From the NCBI GenBank assembly GCA_947626145.1, contig CANQRB010000012.1, positions 1 through 52,757 on the forward strand: 52,757 nt of DNA. Reading direction: 5' to 3'. This document shows, in pieces, positions 44,710 to 52,757 of this stretch. The stretch is from an uncultured Clostridia bacterium. GTDB taxonomy: Bacteria; Bacillota; Clostridia; UMGS1883. Each line of letters opens with the position of its first letter. Position 1 is the first letter of the stretch. The translations under genes were made by a program, and so were the position numbers. The notes beneath the pieces were generated by a model. The model was not told where the DNA came from. It made no database searches and saw only the letters and a list, made by a program, of their open reading frames with translations.

Positions 44710-44760
44710 ATTAATTAGGAATTAGGAATACTGACGAGAGCGTGGCGGTGATGGTAAAAA
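44710..44760 (+). repeat. Truncated heptamer repeat at the left edge of the restriction island
   Basis: Reads AATTAGGAATTAGGAATACTGACG, then loses the usual core after about 15 bp. The inverted second half is missing. It starts 3 bp after the Rrf2 stop codon. The AT-rich DNA of the island begins shortly after (about 44760), so the element was probably cut when the island arrived. The rest up to 44866 shows only AT-rich DNA and a weak ribosome binding site. Confidence 0.65.
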
Positions 44761-44866
44761 TAAAGTGCGCTTTTTAATAAGTGAAAATATATCGGCCGCA
44801 AATATGCAAAATGGGTTAGATAAGTCGGAAAAATATTGAGAAAATATTCAAATGGAGAAATAGAAC

Positions 44867-46291
44867 GTGAAACTAGATGAATTTATTAAAAAAGTTAAAA
44901 ATCAAAGTGAAAGTTTTGGCTTTTGTTTTGAATCTAAACCAAGAAAAGCAAAGAACGCAGTATGGCGGGAAAATATCCATCCAGAGAGAGAAGAAGACTT
45001 CAGGAAGGGCGCTTATTTTGGTCTGATAAATGCAGATGAAGAACCAACGGGGGCATACAGTGATTTTAGCTTGGTTATTTTTCCAAATATTGAATGTTCA
45101 CATTTTGTTATCGCCCTAGGGGTTGGTTCTTTAGGATTCAACAAAGACTTTACCGTTGCCACTTTGCCGTGGCTAAGACGATCATTTTCCAAACTCAGGA
45201 ACGACAAATACGCAGGAAAACAATTCTTTAAGGTCGATTTTTCCGATATTGAATCACCATCTGCCATTTTAAATCATATGGACGGCGTAGAGGATTTACG
45301 AGAGGTAATTAGCAAATATTCCACGGTCCTCCCTGCGTGCCAGATTGTTGAAGTTGAAAAATACTCCGAAGAAGAAGTATATGGTATTGTTTGGCAATGG
45401 CTGGCAACCTATGCGGCCTTTAGAGAAGTAGGAAATAATAAGGATCAAAGAGGTGAAATTCGAAAATATTTACCTCCTGCGAAGGACTTAGACGATTATT
45501 CTGAGGATGCCATTTACAGACATTTGCTTGAGGAGCGGTTCATTATTCTTCAGGGAGCTCCCGGAACAGGCAAAACTTGGACCGCAAATAAAATTGCTGA
45601 GCAGCATTTTAGTGGAGATGGAAGAAAGACCTTCTTCGAACAGTTTCATGCGGAAACTACATATTCAGATTTTGTTTATGGAATTAGGCCAAAAACTGAT
45701 GGAACCAGTTTGTCATATGAAGAGCATTATGGAATCCTCATAAATGCCATAGAGTATGCAAATTCTGGCAATCCCACATTACTGATTATCGATGAGATTA
45801 ACAGAGCAAATCTATCAAGTGTTCTTGGCCCTGTTTTCTATCTATTTGAGAAAAATGCCGGTGAAAGGTCAAATTATATAGAGTTAGGATCTAAAAAAAT
45901 AACAAAATTACCTGAAAACCTATATGTAATAGCTACGATGAATACTGCTGACCGCAGCTTGGCGGTCGTTGATTTTGCGCTTAGGCGAAGATTTTCATGG
46001 ATTACATTACGCCCCCATGCAATAGAGGCACAAGAAGGGCAAATATTTATGAAAGACGAGTTTGAACGTTTTTCAGAATTGTTCAGCAGATATGCTTCTA
46101 GTGAGGAGTTGAATTTGCAACCGGGTCAGTCATATTTTATCGCTGAAAACGCGGAAGCTTGGAACCGACGGTTAAGGTATGAGTTGGTTCCCTTGATGAA
46201 AGAGTATTTTAATGAAGGATACTTAAAGAGTGCAATTTCTGAGTTCAGTGACTATGTGTATGACAATTTAGGAATTGATTTATATGAATAA
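44867..46291 (+). CDS. McrB-type AAA+ restriction ATPase/GTPase
   Basis: A 474-residue AAA+ protein of the McrB group, the translocating motor of modification-dependent restriction. Residues 1-190 form an N-terminal domain I do not recognise, presumably the part that reads modified DNA. The motor has Walker A LQGAPGTGKTWTANKIAEQ (about 225-243), Walker B TLLIIDEINRANLSSVLG and the McrB hallmark MNTADRSLAVVDFALRRRF. It starts with GTG and has a weak GGAG site. Codon use is AT-rich, unlike all neighbours, indicating transfer. The end overlaps the mcrC-like gene by 8 bp. I would call it McrB-like rather than McrB itself. Confidence 0.85.
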   Translation: MKLDEFIKKVKNQSESFGFCFESKPRKAKNAVWRENIHPEREEDFRKGAYFGLINADEEPTGAYSDFSLVIFPNIECSHFVIALGVGSLGFNKDFTVATLPWLRRSFSKLRNDKYAGKQFFKVDFSDIESPSAILNHMDGVEDLREVISKYSTVLPACQIVEVEKYSEEEVYGIVWQWLATYAAFREVGNNKDQRGEIRKYLPPAKDLDDYSEDAIYRHLLEERFIILQGAPGTGKTWTANKIAEQHFSGDGRKTFFEQFHAETTYSDFVYGIRPKTDGTSLSYEEHYGILINAIEYANSGNPTLLIIDEINRANLSSVLGPVFYLFEKNAGERSNYIELGSKKITKLPENLYVIATMNTADRSLAVVDFALRRRFSWITLRPHAIEAQEGQIFMKDEFERFSELFSRYASSEELNLQPGQSYFIAENAEAWNRRLRYELVPLMKEYFNEGYLKSAISEFSDYVYDNLGIDLYE

Positions 46292-47594
46292 TACGATTTT
46301 GACACTCCCGGTTCTTAGTAGCAATACCTTTACAATGGATAAGCTGAAAAATTTTTTATCTGGAGACAAACGGAAATTTGAGAGGGATATTCAAAAACTG
46401 ATAGGTCTAAACAAAAAGGCTTTTGACTACCTGAAAATAGATGCTCGTGGACAATATGACGATAGCTTTAATTTTTCACTTTGCTTAAAATCATCGGAAT
46501 ACTCTGGAGTAGTACCTCTTCGCTCTGCCAGAACCGGACTAATATGTGGCAATTTGAAGGTGGTGGGACGCTACGGCGAAGACATAGACGGGGTATTGCC
46601 GCTCCTGAAAGATGAAGACTTTGCTCCGGATTTTGATAACACAATGTTAATCGGGGCTGACATGGCTGTGGCTCCGCCAAAATACATAGAATGTGTTAAA
46701 TACGTGGATAAGTACGTGCAAGCGGATCGATTTCATTGGCAGAAATTTTCAAATAGAAAAATCACTCAGACAAAGCCGCGAAATACAGATTGGGCCGCGT
46801 ATTCTCTGAAATCATATAACCCGAACAACGTTTTTAAATACCCCAATAACGTTAATGAGTTAACGACCGAGCACGCTGAATGGGCTGCGCTAAAATATGT
46901 GTTGTCACTTGCGATTTCAGAATTGAGAGCAAATACAACACCGAAATCAATTAAATCGCATTATGCGGATATTATCAGACGCCTTGAGTGTACATTCTAT
47001 AGAGACGATTTGCAAATAGTAGATCATATAGATGTTCACTCATCTGATCCAATAATTATCAAAGAATTGAAGGCCGCAGCAAATCTCATTCTTAAAAACA
47101 CATCAGATATTCGTTGTGCTTGGAGAATTGACTACTCGTGTTTCTTTGAAAGATATGTCCAATATATTTTTGCACAGTTGGCACATAAGAGAGGTGCCCG
47201 AGTTTTTAATAATCCTCATTTTAGAATCAACGGCCCAAAACCAGTTTGGGCCTTAAAATATCTGGAACCAGATTTAGTAATGATAAAAGATGGTGATCAG
47301 GTAGTCGTAGATGCAAAGTACAAATCTCACATGTATAACTGTGACAGTAATTCTACGGAGTTACACGACGTTTTTAGAGATGATTTTCATCAAGTACTAG
47401 CTTATTCATCATTTAGTTCTGCACAACAAAAAAGAGCCATTATTGCGTATCCTTATAAAGAGTTTAAATGTTATACCACAACTGTGTGCAGCAGTTTGAA
47501 TGAATGTGAAAATAGAGCTTTCCTTATAGGTCTGCCGATATCTAAAGCAGCTATTATTGATGCCGTGGATTCATTAAATAAGATACTTTATTAG
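46284..47594 (+). CDS. McrC-type nuclease subunit
   Basis: A 436-residue partner of the McrB-like motor. The C-terminal third holds a PD-(D/E)XK nuclease: YLEPDLVMIKDGDQVVVDAKYK (about 320-342), where the Asp of EPD and the DxK of DAKYK are the catalytic residues. N-terminal parts (GVVPLRSARTGLICGNLKVVG) fit the McrC/LlaJI-like group. Best start is ATG 46284 (MNNTILTL); a TTG at 46275 is possible. AT-rich codon use matches the McrB gene. No methyltransferase is nearby, as expected for a modification-dependent system. Confidence 0.82.
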   Translation: MNNTILTLPVLSSNTFTMDKLKNFLSGDKRKFERDIQKLIGLNKKAFDYLKIDARGQYDDSFNFSLCLKSSEYSGVVPLRSARTGLICGNLKVVGRYGEDIDGVLPLLKDEDFAPDFDNTMLIGADMAVAPPKYIECVKYVDKYVQADRFHWQKFSNRKITQTKPRNTDWAAYSLKSYNPNNVFKYPNNVNELTTEHAEWAALKYVLSLAISELRANTTPKSIKSHYADIIRRLECTFYRDDLQIVDHIDVHSSDPIIIKELKAAANLILKNTSDIRCAWRIDYSCFFERYVQYIFAQLAHKRGARVFNNPHFRINGPKPVWALKYLEPDLVMIKDGDQVVVDAKYKSHMYNCDSNSTELHDVFRDDFHQVLAYSSFSSAQQKRAIIAYPYKEFKCYTTTVCSSLNECENRAFLIGLPISKAAIIDAVDSLNKILY

Positions 47595-47654
47595 AGAAGC
47601 GCATTCTTGTTAAGTTTATTACATGGCAATATTTGCCTATAACTACCAGGTCCC

Positions 47655-47717
47655 GTGACATCAAAAGAGGAGTTTCAAGCCATGTTGAGGCGGTGGGCCG
47701 ATTTTGTCCACAATTAA
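47655..47717 (+). pseudogene. Possible C-terminal remnant of a lost gene
   Basis: In the 286-bp gap after the McrC-like gene one frame reads VTSKEEFQAMLRRWADFVHN and a stop. The amphipathic pattern looks like a protein C-terminus rather than random DNA, but it is only 20 codons and I cannot identify it. The rest of the gap holds AT-rich DNA and the rsmD promoter. Confidence 0.2.
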
Positions 47718-47809
47718 AAGTCCCGCATAAGTGAGCGGTTCATTAAATCATGCTCCGGCCGGATAGCAAACACTTTTTGTGATTAATTTCAACTTTTTTC
47801 AAAAAAGAC

Positions 47810-47838
47810 TTGACTTTAACCATGCCTTGGTATAAAAT
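47810..47838 (+). promoter_or_regulatory. Promoter of the rsmD-coaD operon
   Basis: TTGACT (47810-47815), 17-bp spacer, TAAAAT (47833-47838), about 42 bp before the GTG start. Confidence 0.7.
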
Positions 47839-47880
47839 AATATATGTATACTTATGTATTAAAACGCATGGAGGAATACC

Positions 47881-48928
<1,048 letters not shown>

Positions 48929-48932
48929 TACT

Positions 48933-49412
48933 ATGGAAATTCTGAAGTTGATCGAAATTCTCGAGGACAAGATCGAGCACGCGTGGACCATTCCCCTCTT
49001 CAACCGCATACTCATCGACAAGGAGGAGCTGCTCAAGTGCGTGGACGACATCAGCACAAAGCTGCCCGAGGATCTGAAGCAGGCCCGCGCCGTCAAGGAG
49101 GAGCGCAAGCGCATTTTGTCCGAGGCCGAGGCCGAGGCCCAAAAGATAATCAACGAGGCCAAGGAAAAGGCCGCCGCCATGGTTCAGGAGCATGAGATAA
49201 CCAAGGCCGCCGTGGAACAGTCCAGCCAGATCATAGACGAGGCGTCCAGAAAGGCCCGCGACCTCCGCGCCGGCACTCAGAATTTCATAATCTCTCTTCT
49301 GTCCCAGACCGAGGAGCGCGTGGCTCACTCTCAGGACATCATCAAGAGCGCTCTGGAGGAGATGCACTCTCAGAACGTAACCCGTCAGATAGAGAGCGAC
49401 AGCCAGAACTAA
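48933..49412 (+). CDS. Coiled-coil protein of unknown function downstream of coaD
   Basis: A 159-residue, highly charged protein. Residues about 20-45 are conserved-looking (AWTIPLFNRILIDKEELL), then a long coiled coil follows (about 55-150, rich in Ala, Glu and Lys with heptad spacing, EAEAEAQKIINEAKEKAA). It resembles ATP-synthase b-subunit or DivIVA-like coiled coils and is often annotated simply as an ATPase in Clostridia, without ATP-binding motifs here. It has no membrane segment. Its place after coaD is frequent in this group. Confidence 0.7.
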   Translation: MEILKLIEILEDKIEHAWTIPLFNRILIDKEELLKCVDDISTKLPEDLKQARAVKEERKRILSEAEAEAQKIINEAKEKAAAMVQEHEITKAAVEQSSQIIDEASRKARDLRAGTQNFIISLLSQTEERVAHSQDIIKSALEEMHSQNVTRQIESDSQN

Positions 49413-49461
49413 GGCGGCAATTACATAAATTTTCCCACATAATTTTTTCAGAGGTGTAAGT

Positions 49462-50205
49462 ATGTCAGGACATTCCAAGTGGAATAACATCAAGAACAAG
49501 AAAGAAAAATCCGACGCCCAGCGGGCCAAGATATTCACCAAGATAGGCCGCGAGCTGGCGGTAATCGTCCGTCAGGGCGGGCCCAATCCCGACTCCAACG
49601 GGCGCCTGCGCGACGCCATAGCCAAGGCCCGGGCCAACAATATGCCCAACGACAACATTAACCGCTGCATAGCCAAGGCGGCGGGAGAGGGCAGCGGCGA
49701 CGACTATGAGAACATCACCTACGAGGGCTACGGCCCCAGCGGCGTGGCCCTCATCGTGGAGACCCTCACCAACAACCGCAACCGTACCGCCGGCGATATG
49801 CGCCACTATTTTGACAAGTACGGCGGCAATCTGGGCACCAACGGCTGCGTCAGCTATATGTTCGACCAGAAGGGCGTCATAGTCATCGACAACTCCGAGG
49901 AGGAACTGGACGAGGACGCCGTAATGATGGACGCTCTGGATTGCGGAGCCGAGGATTTCAGCGCCGAGGACGGAATGTTTGAGATACTGACCGATCCCGA
50001 CACCTTCTCCTCCGTGCGCGAGGCATTGGAGGCCAAGGGATACGCCTTTGCCACCGCCGAGGTTCAGATGGTGCCGCAGACCATGGTGACGCTCACCGAC
50101 GAGGACGATCTGAAGAACATGAACAAGCTCATCGATATGCTGGAGGACAACGACGACGTCCAAAACGTGTATCATAACTGGGACGAACCGTCCGAGGAGG
50201 AATAA
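49462..50205 (+). CDS. YebC/PmpR (TACO1) family protein
   Basis: A 247-residue protein with the invariant YebC start [31 protein letters not shown] and the [27 protein letters not shown] stretch. Members are described as DNA-binding regulators, and more recently as ribosome-associated translation factors that help through stall-prone sequences. GAGGTG precedes the ATG. It closes the rsmD operon and is followed by a terminator. Confidence 0.95.
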   Translation: MSGHSKWNNIKNKKEKSDAQRAKIFTKIGRELAVIVRQGGPNPDSNGRLRDAIAKARANNMPNDNINRCIAKAAGEGSGDDYENITYEGYGPSGVALIVETLTNNRNRTAGDMRHYFDKYGGNLGTNGCVSYMFDQKGVIVIDNSEEELDEDAVMMDALDCGAEDFSAEDGMFEILTDPDTFSSVREALEAKGYAFATAEVQMVPQTMVTLTDEDDLKNMNKLIDMLEDNDDVQNVYHNWDEPSEEE

Positions 50206-50230
50206 AAAAAGGGCCTGTGGGCCCTTTTTT
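50205..50230 (+). terminator. Terminator after the yebC gene
   Basis: AAAAAAGGGCC and GGCCCTTTTTT with a short TGTG loop, next to the stop codon; bidirectional in form. Confidence 0.9.
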
Positions 50231-50234
50231 GGTG

Positions 50235-50417
50235 GAATTAGGAATTAGGTGTGAGGAATGAGGAATATTATGTGTATTGACTTTATTTGTCATTGATAAC
50301 GTGATTTTGACGCCGTAAGGGCGGCCATCGGTCGTCCGCCATCAAGGTTACACCGCCAACGACAAATAAAGTAACTGTCCCGTCAGTATTCCTAATTCCT
50401 CACTCCTCATTCCTAAT
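50235..50417. repeat. Full copy of the heptamer repeat element between yebC and the flippase gene
   Basis: About 183 bp. Left units GGAATTA, GGAATTA, GGTGTGA, GGAATGA, then core GACTTTATTTGTCATTGATAAC; centre hairpin GGGCGGCCATCGGTCGTCC; inverted core AACGACAAATAAAGTAACTG with CCGTCAG; inverted units to the end. The last unit supplies the TAG stop of the flippase gene. Confidence 0.88.
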
Positions 50418-52041
50418 TTTTAAACGCAAATCTCTTCAGCTTATTCCCAAAGGGAAGCATGGCCAGTTCCTCGGCGGTGAACACCCGCAGGAGGAAGATT
50501 GCGGCGAAATACACGGCGACGCCCACAAGTATGGCCGCCAGAGTAGCCACGGTGTTGCCCGCCAGCGGGGCGGCAAAGTGATGTACCACCCACACGGCGG
50601 CGGCCATGATGGCCGTGCAGACCATGGGCCTCAGGTAGTAACGGGCGTAGGGTATCTTCATTGGCAGGTTCTTACGCAGCACGTAAAAGCTGATGAAAAA
50701 GGCGATGCCCTGACAGAGGACGCTGCCCACCGGCGCGCCGTAAATATTGACGCCGGGTATGGGTATCAGCACCAGATTGGAGATGAGCTTCACCGCTCCG
50801 CCGCAGAGTATGCTGATGGCCGGAACGAAAATCTTGCCCATGCCCTGAAGGCTGCCGTAGATGGTCTGGCTCATTGCCGAGAAGAACACCGTGGGGGTTA
50901 GCATGATGAAAAGCAGGGCCCCGTCGGACACGGCGGGATAGATCATTTTGAGTATCGGCCCGGCCAGCACCGCGTAACCGGCGGCGCAGGGCAGAGCGAT
51001 GACGATGGAGGTCAGGAGCGAAAATGTCACCCGGCGGGCCGCCGTGTCGTAGTCCTTCACCGCCAGGGCTCCGGCGATTGTGGGTACAAGTACGGTGGCG
51101 AAAGCGATGTTTATGGCCAGAGGCAGGTTGATCAGCACGTCGGTCTTGCTCAGTATGCCGCTGAGGGTGACGGCCTTCTGCTCCATGGCCGCCGGATCGG
51201 TTATCACTCCGGCGAAGGCTTTGTACAGGCCCCGGTTAACGGTGGCGATGTCCAGCACACGGTTAAGAGAGGTGACGATGGAGCCCAGAGAGATGGGTAT
51301 GGACACCCAGAGGACGGACTTGGCCACGGAAAGGGCCTTCTGGGTCTCGACCAGCGCCGGGGCGGCGTCGTACTTTTCCTTTATCTCGCGGCTGTGGGCC
51401 TTGCAGAAGCCGAAGAGGTAGATCAGGCTAAGGACGGTGGAGACAGTGGTGCCCAGGGTGGCGCCGGCGGCCATGTACTCGGGGGCCTGACCGGTCATAC
51501 AGATAACTATGACCACGGTGGTGACGGTCTTAAAAAGTTGCTCCAGCATCTGGCTGGTGCTGGTGGCCTTGGCGTTGTGCTGGCCCATAAAGAAGCCCCT
51601 GATCACGCTGGATATGGACACGAAGAAGATGGACGGCGAAAGCACCCGCATCGAATACGCGGCCTTTGAGGCCTTAAATATGTAGGTGGAAATGAAGTCC
51701 GCCCCGAAGAACAGGGCGCAGGAGCAGACCCCGCCGATAACGGCGAAAAGGCCCAGACTGACCTTGAATATCCTCAGGGCACCCCTGTAATTGCCCAGGG
51801 CGCATTTTTCGGAGACCAGCTTGCTGATGGCGTTTGGTATGCCAACAGAGCTCAGGGCCAGCAGCAGGGTGTAGATCTGGAAGCCGAAGTTGTAATAGCC
51901 GTTGCCCTCGTCGCCGAAGCCGGGAACGTTGGTAATCACCATTCTGTATACAAAGCCCAGGAGCTTCACTACCACCTGGGAGAAGATTATGGTCAGCACG
52001 TTCATCATAAACGAGGGCTTTTTCTTTTCCGCCATTTTCAT
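50413..52041 (-). CDS. SpoVB/MATE-like polysaccharide flippase
   Basis: A 542-residue membrane protein with about 14 segments, of the PST/SpoVB group that moves lipid-linked sugars or peptidoglycan precursors. It begins with a short polar start and then LTIIFSQVVVKLLGFVYRMVITN, followed by ALSSVGIPNAISKLVSEK and SPSIFFVSISSVIRGFFMGQHNA, which are typical of SpoVB-like proteins. I choose the ATG at 52041 (MKMAEKKK), with GAGG 8 bp upstream; the longer frame to 52155 passes through the promoter. The stop codon TAG is made by the adjacent repeat. It may act in spore cortex or capsule synthesis. Confidence 0.88.
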   Translation of the reverse strand: MKMAEKKKPSFMMNVLTIIFSQVVVKLLGFVYRMVITNVPGFGDEGNGYYNFGFQIYTLLLALSSVGIPNAISKLVSEKCALGNYRGALRIFKVSLGLFAVIGGVCSCALFFGADFISTYIFKASKAAYSMRVLSPSIFFVSISSVIRGFFMGQHNAKATSTSQMLEQLFKTVTTVVIVICMTGQAPEYMAAGATLGTTVSTVLSLIYLFGFCKAHSREIKEKYDAAPALVETQKALSVAKSVLWVSIPISLGSIVTSLNRVLDIATVNRGLYKAFAGVITDPAAMEQKAVTLSGILSKTDVLINLPLAINIAFATVLVPTIAGALAVKDYDTAARRVTFSLLTSIVIALPCAAGYAVLAGPILKMIYPAVSDGALLFIMLTPTVFFSAMSQTIYGSLQGMGKIFVPAISILCGGAVKLISNLVLIPIPGVNIYGAPVGSVLCQGIAFFISFYVLRKNLPMKIPYARYYLRPMVCTAIMAAAVWVVHHFAAPLAGNTVATLAAILVGVAVYFAAIFLLRVFTAEELAMLPFGNKLKRFAFKN

Positions 52042-52078
52042 CCGTCCTTCCTCAAGGTTCATTCTTCCATATTTTATA

Positions 52079-52107
52079 ATTATATACCAATCCGTCCAAA
52101 AATGCAA
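52079..52107 (-). promoter_or_regulatory. Promoter of the flippase gene
   Basis: Minus strand TTGCAT (52102-52107), 17-bp spacer, TATAAT (52079-52084). Confidence 0.8.
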
Positions 52108-52148
52108 GGGCGGCGGAAAAATATTTGCGAGAAAATTTGCAAAAGCTC

Positions 52149-52177
52149 TTGACAAACGGGAAAAATTGAGTTATAAT
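52149..52177 (+). promoter_or_regulatory. Promoter of the tRNA-Met/tRNA-Val unit
   Basis: TTGACA (52149-52154), 17-bp spacer, TATAAT (52172-52177): perfect consensus, 28 bp before the first tRNA. Confidence 0.9.
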
Positions 52178-52205
52178 ACACCTTGTCAGCGCATAAGGCT
52201 GATAT

Positions 52206-52282
52206 GGCGGCGTAGCTCAGCTGGCTAGAGCATTCGGTTCATACCCGGACGGTCGGTGGTTCGAGCCCACTCGCCGCTACCA
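52206..52282 (+). tRNA. tRNA-Met (anticodon CAT)
   Basis: Acceptor GGCGGCG with CGCCGCT (G1-U72 pair), D-arm GCTC/GAGC, anticodon stem TTCGG/CCGGA with loop TTCATAC, T-arm TTCGAGC, then A and an encoded CCA. It lacks the three consecutive G-C pairs of initiator anticodon stems, so I read it as elongator tRNA-Met; an isoleucine (lysidine) type cannot be fully excluded. Confidence 0.9.
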
Positions 52283-52285
52283 TAT

Positions 52286-52361
52286 GGGAGTTTAGCTCAG
52301 CTGGGAGAGCATCTGCCTTACAAGCAGAGGGTCATAGGTTCGAGCCCTATAACTCCCACCA
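52286..52361 (+). tRNA. tRNA-Val (anticodon TAC)
   Basis: Acceptor GGGAGTT with AACTCCC, D-arm GCTC/GAGC, anticodon stem TCTGC/GCAGA with loop CTTACAA, T-arm TTCGAGC, then A and an encoded CCA. Three bases separate it from tRNA-Met, so both come from one precursor. Confidence 0.95.
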
Positions 52362-52369
52362 GCACACAG

Positions 52370-52402
52370 AAAAGGGACGGTCTTTGGACCGCCCCCTTTT
52401 TC
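52370..52402 (+). terminator. Terminator of the tRNA unit
   Basis: AAAAGGG and CGGTC pair with GACCG and CCCCTTTT around a TTTG loop, ending in five T residues. Confidence 0.85.
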
Positions 52403-52405
52403 TGT

Positions 52406-52482
52406 AATTAGGAATTAGGAATGAGGAGTTAGGAATATTGGCGGAACAGTTACTTTATTTGTCATTGTTACCATAAATCCGC
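52406..52482 (+). repeat. Half copy of the heptamer repeat after the tRNA terminator
   Basis: Units GGAATTA, GGAATGA, GGAGTTA, then GGAATATTGGCGGAACAG and the core TTTATTTGTCATTGTTACCA. The inverted second half is absent. Confidence 0.8.
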
Positions 52483-52497
52483 CTACACAAAAATTTC

Positions 52498-52526
52498 TTG
52501 CATTTTGTCAAATATTGTGCTGTAAT
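52498..52526 (+). promoter_or_regulatory. Promoter of the small membrane peptide gene
   Basis: TTGCAT (52498-52503), 17-bp spacer ending in TGTGC, TGTAAT (52521-52526). It gives a leader of about 60 bases. Confidence 0.7.
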
Positions 52527-52592
52527 GTAAAAGGATAGAGCGCAAGTAGTGGGACGGTTAGCCATCTTCTTTGTGAAAGGAGGTGGTTTGTG

Positions 52593-52679
52593 ATGACTGA
52601 ACGGGAGCTCATTATTTTATTTTTAATAATGGTGCTTTTGATTTTAACCATCATAAAAAATAACTGCCCCCACAGCTAA
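52593..52679 (+). CDS. 28-residue single-span membrane peptide, toxin-like
   Basis: The frame reads MTERELIILFLIMVLLILTI and ends IKNNCPHS: a short polar start, one hydrophobic helix of about 18 residues and a polar tail with one cysteine. A very strong ribosome binding site (AAAGGAGGTGG) lies 7 bp before the ATG, and it has its own promoter and a terminator at 52711-52748. This layout is that of small membrane toxins of type I toxin-antitoxin pairs or of regulatory membrane peptides. I see no convincing antisense RNA promoter within the window, so the toxin idea is only a suggestion. Confidence 0.55.
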   Translation: MTERELIILFLIMVLLILTIIKNNCPHS

Positions 52680-52685
52680 AGTGAT

Positions 52686-52757
52686 GTGACCCCAAAAAGT
52701 TAGACTTTTCATAGCGTAGTAGTTTTGCTGACTGCTACGCTATTTTTATGCAGTCAA
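52686..52757. mobile_element. Probable end of an IS3-type insertion sequence, cut by the window edge
   Basis: TGACCCCAAAAAGTTAGAC (52687-52705) looks like the terminal inverted repeat common in IS3/IS150-type elements of Firmicutes. Only about 70 bp are in the window and no transposase frame is visible, so the direction and family are uncertain. Confidence 0.4.
52711..52748 (+). terminator. Hairpin near the right edge
   Basis: ATAGCGTAGTAG pairs with CTGCTACGCTAT (one G-T-type mismatch) around a 9-base loop, followed by five T residues. It could end the message of the small peptide or lie within the insertion sequence. Confidence 0.6.

Overview
The window is chromosomal DNA from a Gram-positive, GC-rich (by eye well above 50% in most genes) member of the Clostridia, most like an Oscillospiraceae-type gut anaerobe. 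The evidence is the classic Firmicutes origin order (gyrA-gyrB-remB-recF-yaaA-dnaN-dnaA | rpmH-rnpA-yidD-yidC-jag-mnmE-mnmG-rsmG-noc-parA-parB), a spo0A gene, a DnaD/DnaI primosome pair, and clostridial families such as CmpB-like membrane proteins, NusG-domain-II/Gx transporter and SpoVB-like flippases. The species cannot be named from this sequence alone.

Layout. 1-300: two tandem strong promoters point leftwards out of the window, probably towards an rRNA or other stable RNA operon. 0.3-3.5 kb (minus): a CmpB-like membrane protein with a small partner, then a dnaD-dnaI-small gene operon, preceded by tRNA-Arg. 3.9-12.7 kb (minus): gyrA to dnaA. The origin is bipartite: DnaA-box clusters lie on both sides of dnaA, with an AT-rich unwinding region at about 12.88-12.99 kb. 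13.0-23.6 kb (plus): ribosomal protein L34 to serS, including two parS sites, one of which sits on the -35 box of the parA promoter. 23.7-26.8 kb (minus): a radical SAM/DUF4130 pair and a YtvI-like permease. 26.9-29.5 kb (plus): a decayed TOTE-type primase-helicase protein, then spo0A. 29.8-31.2 kb (minus): an M23 peptidase. 31.5-35.7 kb (plus): carAB. 36.1-37.9 kb (minus): an ECF sigma/anti-sigma pair. 38.1 kb: tRNA-Ala(CGC). 38.2-40.1 kb (plus): NusG-II, Gx transporter, ApbE. 40.3-44.0 kb (minus): O-antigen-ligase-like protein, CBS/CorC protein, hemolysin III. 44.3 kb: an Rrf2 regulator, followed by an AT-rich McrBC-type restriction island (44.8-47.6 kb). 47.9-50.2 kb (plus): rsmD-coaD-coiled coil-yebC. 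50.4-52.0 kb (minus): SpoVB-like flippase. 52.2-52.4 kb: tRNA-Met and tRNA-Val. The right edge holds a 28-residue membrane peptide with a strong promoter and ribosome binding site, beside what looks like the end of an IS3-type element.

The most unusual things are: (1) a TOTE conflict-system-like protein that has kept its architecture (DUF1653-like start, Cys-rich region, primase fold, first helicase lobe) but lost the catalytic aspartates of the primase and the DECH box of the helicase, and that ends after the first RecA lobe, directly upstream of spo0A; (2) a Spo0A whose receiver domain has lost part of its acidic pocket and its conserved lysine; (3) a dispersed repeat family built of 7-bp GGAATTA/GGAATGA units facing inwards around a shared core, eight copies in 52 kb, mostly at gene 3-prime ends, where it supplies stop codons and in one case encodes an acidic protein tail; and (4) a recurrent promoter type, TTGCAT-17-TATAAT with an upstream TGTGC.
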